This document shows positions 13,342 through 15,139 of a stretch of 15,139 bases of DNA, piece by piece. Every line of letters begins with the position of its first letter. Position 1 is the first letter of the stretch. Source of the DNA: JAUWNJ01 sp034190305 (GTDB lineage Bacteria > Planctomycetota > Phycisphaerae > SM23-33); NCBI GenBank assembly GCA_034190305.1, contig JAXHSV010000057.1:1-15139 (forward strand). The letters are read 5' to 3'. A program made the position numbers and the translations under genes. The notes under the pieces are model-generated. The model was not told the origin of the DNA, searched no databases, and was given only the letters and a program-made list of their open reading frames with translations.

Positions 13342-15139
13342 CGGTTTTCGCCTCCGGGGTTACCCTTGCACCTTCTCGCCCGTGAACAATGGCGCAACAG
13401 AGGGACGCCAGAGAATTAAGTGTTATGTTGGCGGTCTCGACATCTTCAGTCTTCGCGGCGTCTTCGAGGGTTTTGGCGGTTTTGGTCAGCATCGGGTAGC
13501 CGTAGCCTCCCCCTGTCCCCTTCAGTTGGTGCGCCATTCGTTGAAGATGCTCATAGAACCCATTGGTTAAGGCCTGTCGCATTTCCTCGATGTGGTCGGG
13601 CAGAGACGCGACGAACTTGTCTATAAGTTCGATCATGTCCGAGTCATTGTCGTAGCATGAACGGATTATATCTTCATTACTGTTTTGTTCCGCGGTTAAT
13701 TCGGCTTGGGCGTAGTTACCGGTCGGCGACGGGGGAGCTTCGCCTGCGTTGCTTGTGTGGAAATGCTCGGCGATAGTGGCGACAAGGTGCTGGCGATTTA
13801 TCGGTTTGGTGAGATAATCATCGCACCCTGCCGAGAGGCATCGCTCGCGGTCAGACGCCATTGCGTGGGCCGTTAGCGCGATTATCTTGCCGCTGTAACC
13901 TCCGCTGCGAAGGTAACTTGTGGCCTGGTATCCGTCCATCTTCGGCATCTGCATGTCCATCAGTATCACGTCGAACGGCTCGCGCATGGCCAGATCCACG
14001 GCGATGCGCCCGTTCTCGGCGACGACTACCTCTGCGCCGGCCTTATTGAGGATTGCCTTTATCAACCGCATGTTATCCTCACCGTCCTCTGCCAAGAGGA
14101 TTCGCTTGTCGGACAGAGCGTCCGACGAGAAGCCTTCCCCCGAGCGAGGTTGTCCGGCGACAACTTCTTCAGGCTGATCGAGCATACTGACACCGTCCAG
14201 GTTGCCGGTTGGGATTGTTATCGTGAAGGCGCTTCCTTCGCCCGGAGTACTCCGAGCAGTCAGTTCGCCGCCCATCAGCGTGACAATGTGGTGGGTGATT
14301 GCCAATCCCAGTCCGCTGCCGTCGTATTTGCGCGAGGTGGAAGCATCGACCTGGACGAACGGAAGGAACAGACGCACCAGGTCCTTCGAGGCGATACCTA
14401 TGCCAGTATCGACGACTTTAATCTCAACAGCCGGAGTATCGTTCTGCCACTCAGGCAGGAACGAAACGATTATTTTTACTCCGCCGGTCTCGGTGAACTT
14501 GACGGCGTTGCCAACCAGATTGACCAGACTCTGGCGTAGGCGGGCCTGGTCGGTGAGAATCGTCTCCGGTAGTTTACCTGTGTATTCGGCCTCCAGCAAG
14601 ATGCCCCGCTCGCCGGCGCGAACACGCATCATGCTGACAACCTCGGCCACTACGGACGGAATGCTGCAAGGTTGCTGATCGAGTACGAACTTACCGGCCT
14701 CGATACGGGAAATGTCCAGAATGTCGTTAATCAGTCCCAGCAGGTGCTCACCGTTTCGGCGGACGACGGACAGGCAGTTCAAACGTTCCGAAGCACTCTG
14801 ACGCGAGTCCATCATCAGGTCGGCATATCCCAGGATCGCCGTCATAGGCGTTCGTATCTCATGGCTCATGTTGGCCAGGAAATCGCTCTTGGCACGTGTG
14901 GCGGTCTCGGCAGCCTCCTTGGCCTGACGCAACTCCTCTTCGTCCTTCTTGCGATCCGTAATGTCGCGAACGACCTCTATAACACTGTCGGTGGTTCCGT
15001 CCGTGTTCACCAGGGGAGGAGATATTGTCAAAAGCTGTGGATGACGGGCGCAAAAACGCGGCGTATCCTTGGTGCTATGAAGGTACCAAGTTCCAACAAG
15101 GAAAGGGATACGCCACATGCAACAGAGTACGACAACGAA
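13322..15139 (-). CDS. Hybrid histidine kinase: PAS-HisKA-HATPase-REC-HPt (5' partial)
   Basis: The frame is open to the right edge of the window, so the gene probably starts outside it. The ATG at 15118 (598 residues) has no ribosome site. Residue numbers below count from that ATG. Residues about 10-55 resemble the end of a PAS/PAC domain (TKDTPRFC, then VIEVVRDITDRK). HisKA carries H86 (FLANMSHEIRTPM). HATPase carries N204, D237 of DTGIG and DGSGLGLA. The receiver (about 338-450) has E344/D345, D388 (ILMDMQMP), T416 and K438. The HPt domain (about 490-590) has H530 in AHQLKGTGGGYGYP. This is the full His-Asp-His set of a BarA/ArcB-type phosphorelay, with the final Asp presumably in the overlapping REC-GGDEF protein. 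No membrane segment lies in the visible part. The segment near the N terminus, 15060-15114, is an odd palindrome. Confidence 0.93.
   Translation of the reverse strand, partial: FVVVLCCMWRIPFLVGTWYLHSTKDTPRFCARHPQLLTISPPLVNTDGTTDSVIEVVRDITDRKKDEEELRQAKEAAETATRAKSDFLANMSHEIRTPMTAILGYADLMMDSRQSASERLNCLSVVRRNGEHLLGLINDILDISRIEAGKFVLDQQPCSIPSVVAEVVSMMRVRAGERGILLEAEYTGKLPETILTDQARLRQSLVNLVGNAVKFTETGGVKIIVSFLPEWQNDTPAVEIKVVDTGIGIASKDLVRLFLPFVQVDASTSRKYDGSGLGLAITHHIVTLMGGELTARSTPGEGSAFTITIPTGNLDGVSMLDQPEEVVAGQPRSGEGFSSDALSDKRILLAEDGEDNMRLIKAILNKAGAEVVVAENGRIAVDLAMREPFDVILMDMQMPKMDGYQATSYLRSGGYSGKIIALTAHAMASDRERCLSAGCDDYLTKPINRQHLVATIAEHFHTSNAGEAPPSPTGNYAQAELTAEQNSNEDIIRSCYDNDSDMIELIDKFVASLPDHIEEMRQALTNGFYEHLQRMAHQLKGTGGGYGYPMLTKTAKTLEDAAKTEDVETANITLNSLASLCCAIVHGREGARVTPEAKTDESPAD
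15060..15114. repeat. 55-bp palindrome-rich segment at the kinase 5' end
   Basis: GGCGTATCC at 15060-15068 and its exact reverse complement at 15106-15114 bound the segment. Inside it CTTGGT (15068-15073) pairs with ACCAAG (15085-15090). It coincides with the weakly conserved start of the visible PAS remnant. Confidence 0.6.

Noticed and set aside
15117..15139. Possible + strand start ATGCAACAG at the right edge
   Set aside because: Only a few codons are visible and they lie opposite the open kinase frame; purines upstream are too far for a clear ribosome site.
1..15139. tRNA, rRNA, CRISPR array, transposase or phage genes
   Set aside because: None was recognised on either strand; the repeats present are short, irregular and intergenic.

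Overview
The window is bacterial, moderately GC-rich and densely coded, with short gaps and several overlapping or nearly overlapping genes. It holds nine protein genes and one broken gene. The gene content suggests a Planctomycetota or other PVC-group genome, perhaps a metagenome-assembled one: a squalene-hopene-type repeat protein, a DUF1015 protein, a family 4 uracil-DNA glycosylase, a DUF4838 glycosidase-like protein, an excisionase-type-HTH receiver protein and an HDOD-kinase. This assignment is inferred from gene content; there is no rRNA or marker gene here.

Region 1 (1-3154, + strand): the 3' part of a prenyltransferase/squalene-oxidase repeat protein, then DUF1015, then a type 4 uracil-DNA glycosylase, all co-directional. 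The first gap is almost entirely a 20-bp perfect inverted repeat that runs into the DUF1015 start codon. Region 2 (3155-5544): a DUF4838 gene on the - strand, split by one frameshift at a G4/A3 homopolymer junction, between two non-coding stretches. Region 3 (5435-9073, + strand): a signalling operon behind a good sigma70-type promoter. It encodes an unusual HTH-first response regulator, an HDOD-GAF-histidine kinase 14 nt later, and a small GAF protein whose start overlaps the kinase stop (ATGA).

Region 4 (9126-11821, - strand): adenosylhomocysteinase (ahcY) followed by a glycerol-1-phosphate dehydrogenase-like enzyme. The gap between them is again filled by an inverted repeat, related to the one in region 1. 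Region 5 (11822-12417): about 600 nt without a convincing gene, containing a tandem 13-mer, a perfect short hairpin and a pair of similar direct repeats. Region 6 (12418-15139, - strand): a hybrid histidine kinase (PAS remnant, HisKA, HATPase, receiver, HPt; 5' end beyond the window) overlapping by 20 nt a receiver-GGDEF diguanylate cyclase. Together these form a complete multistep phosphorelay predicted to end in cyclic di-GMP synthesis.

No single gene is unknown at family level. The least ordinary items are the dispersed repeat that fills two intergenic gaps from stop codon to start codon, the HTH-REC / HDOD-GAF-HK / GAF operon, the bacterial G1P-dehydrogenase homologue next to ahcY, and a G10 tract inside the DUF1015 gene.
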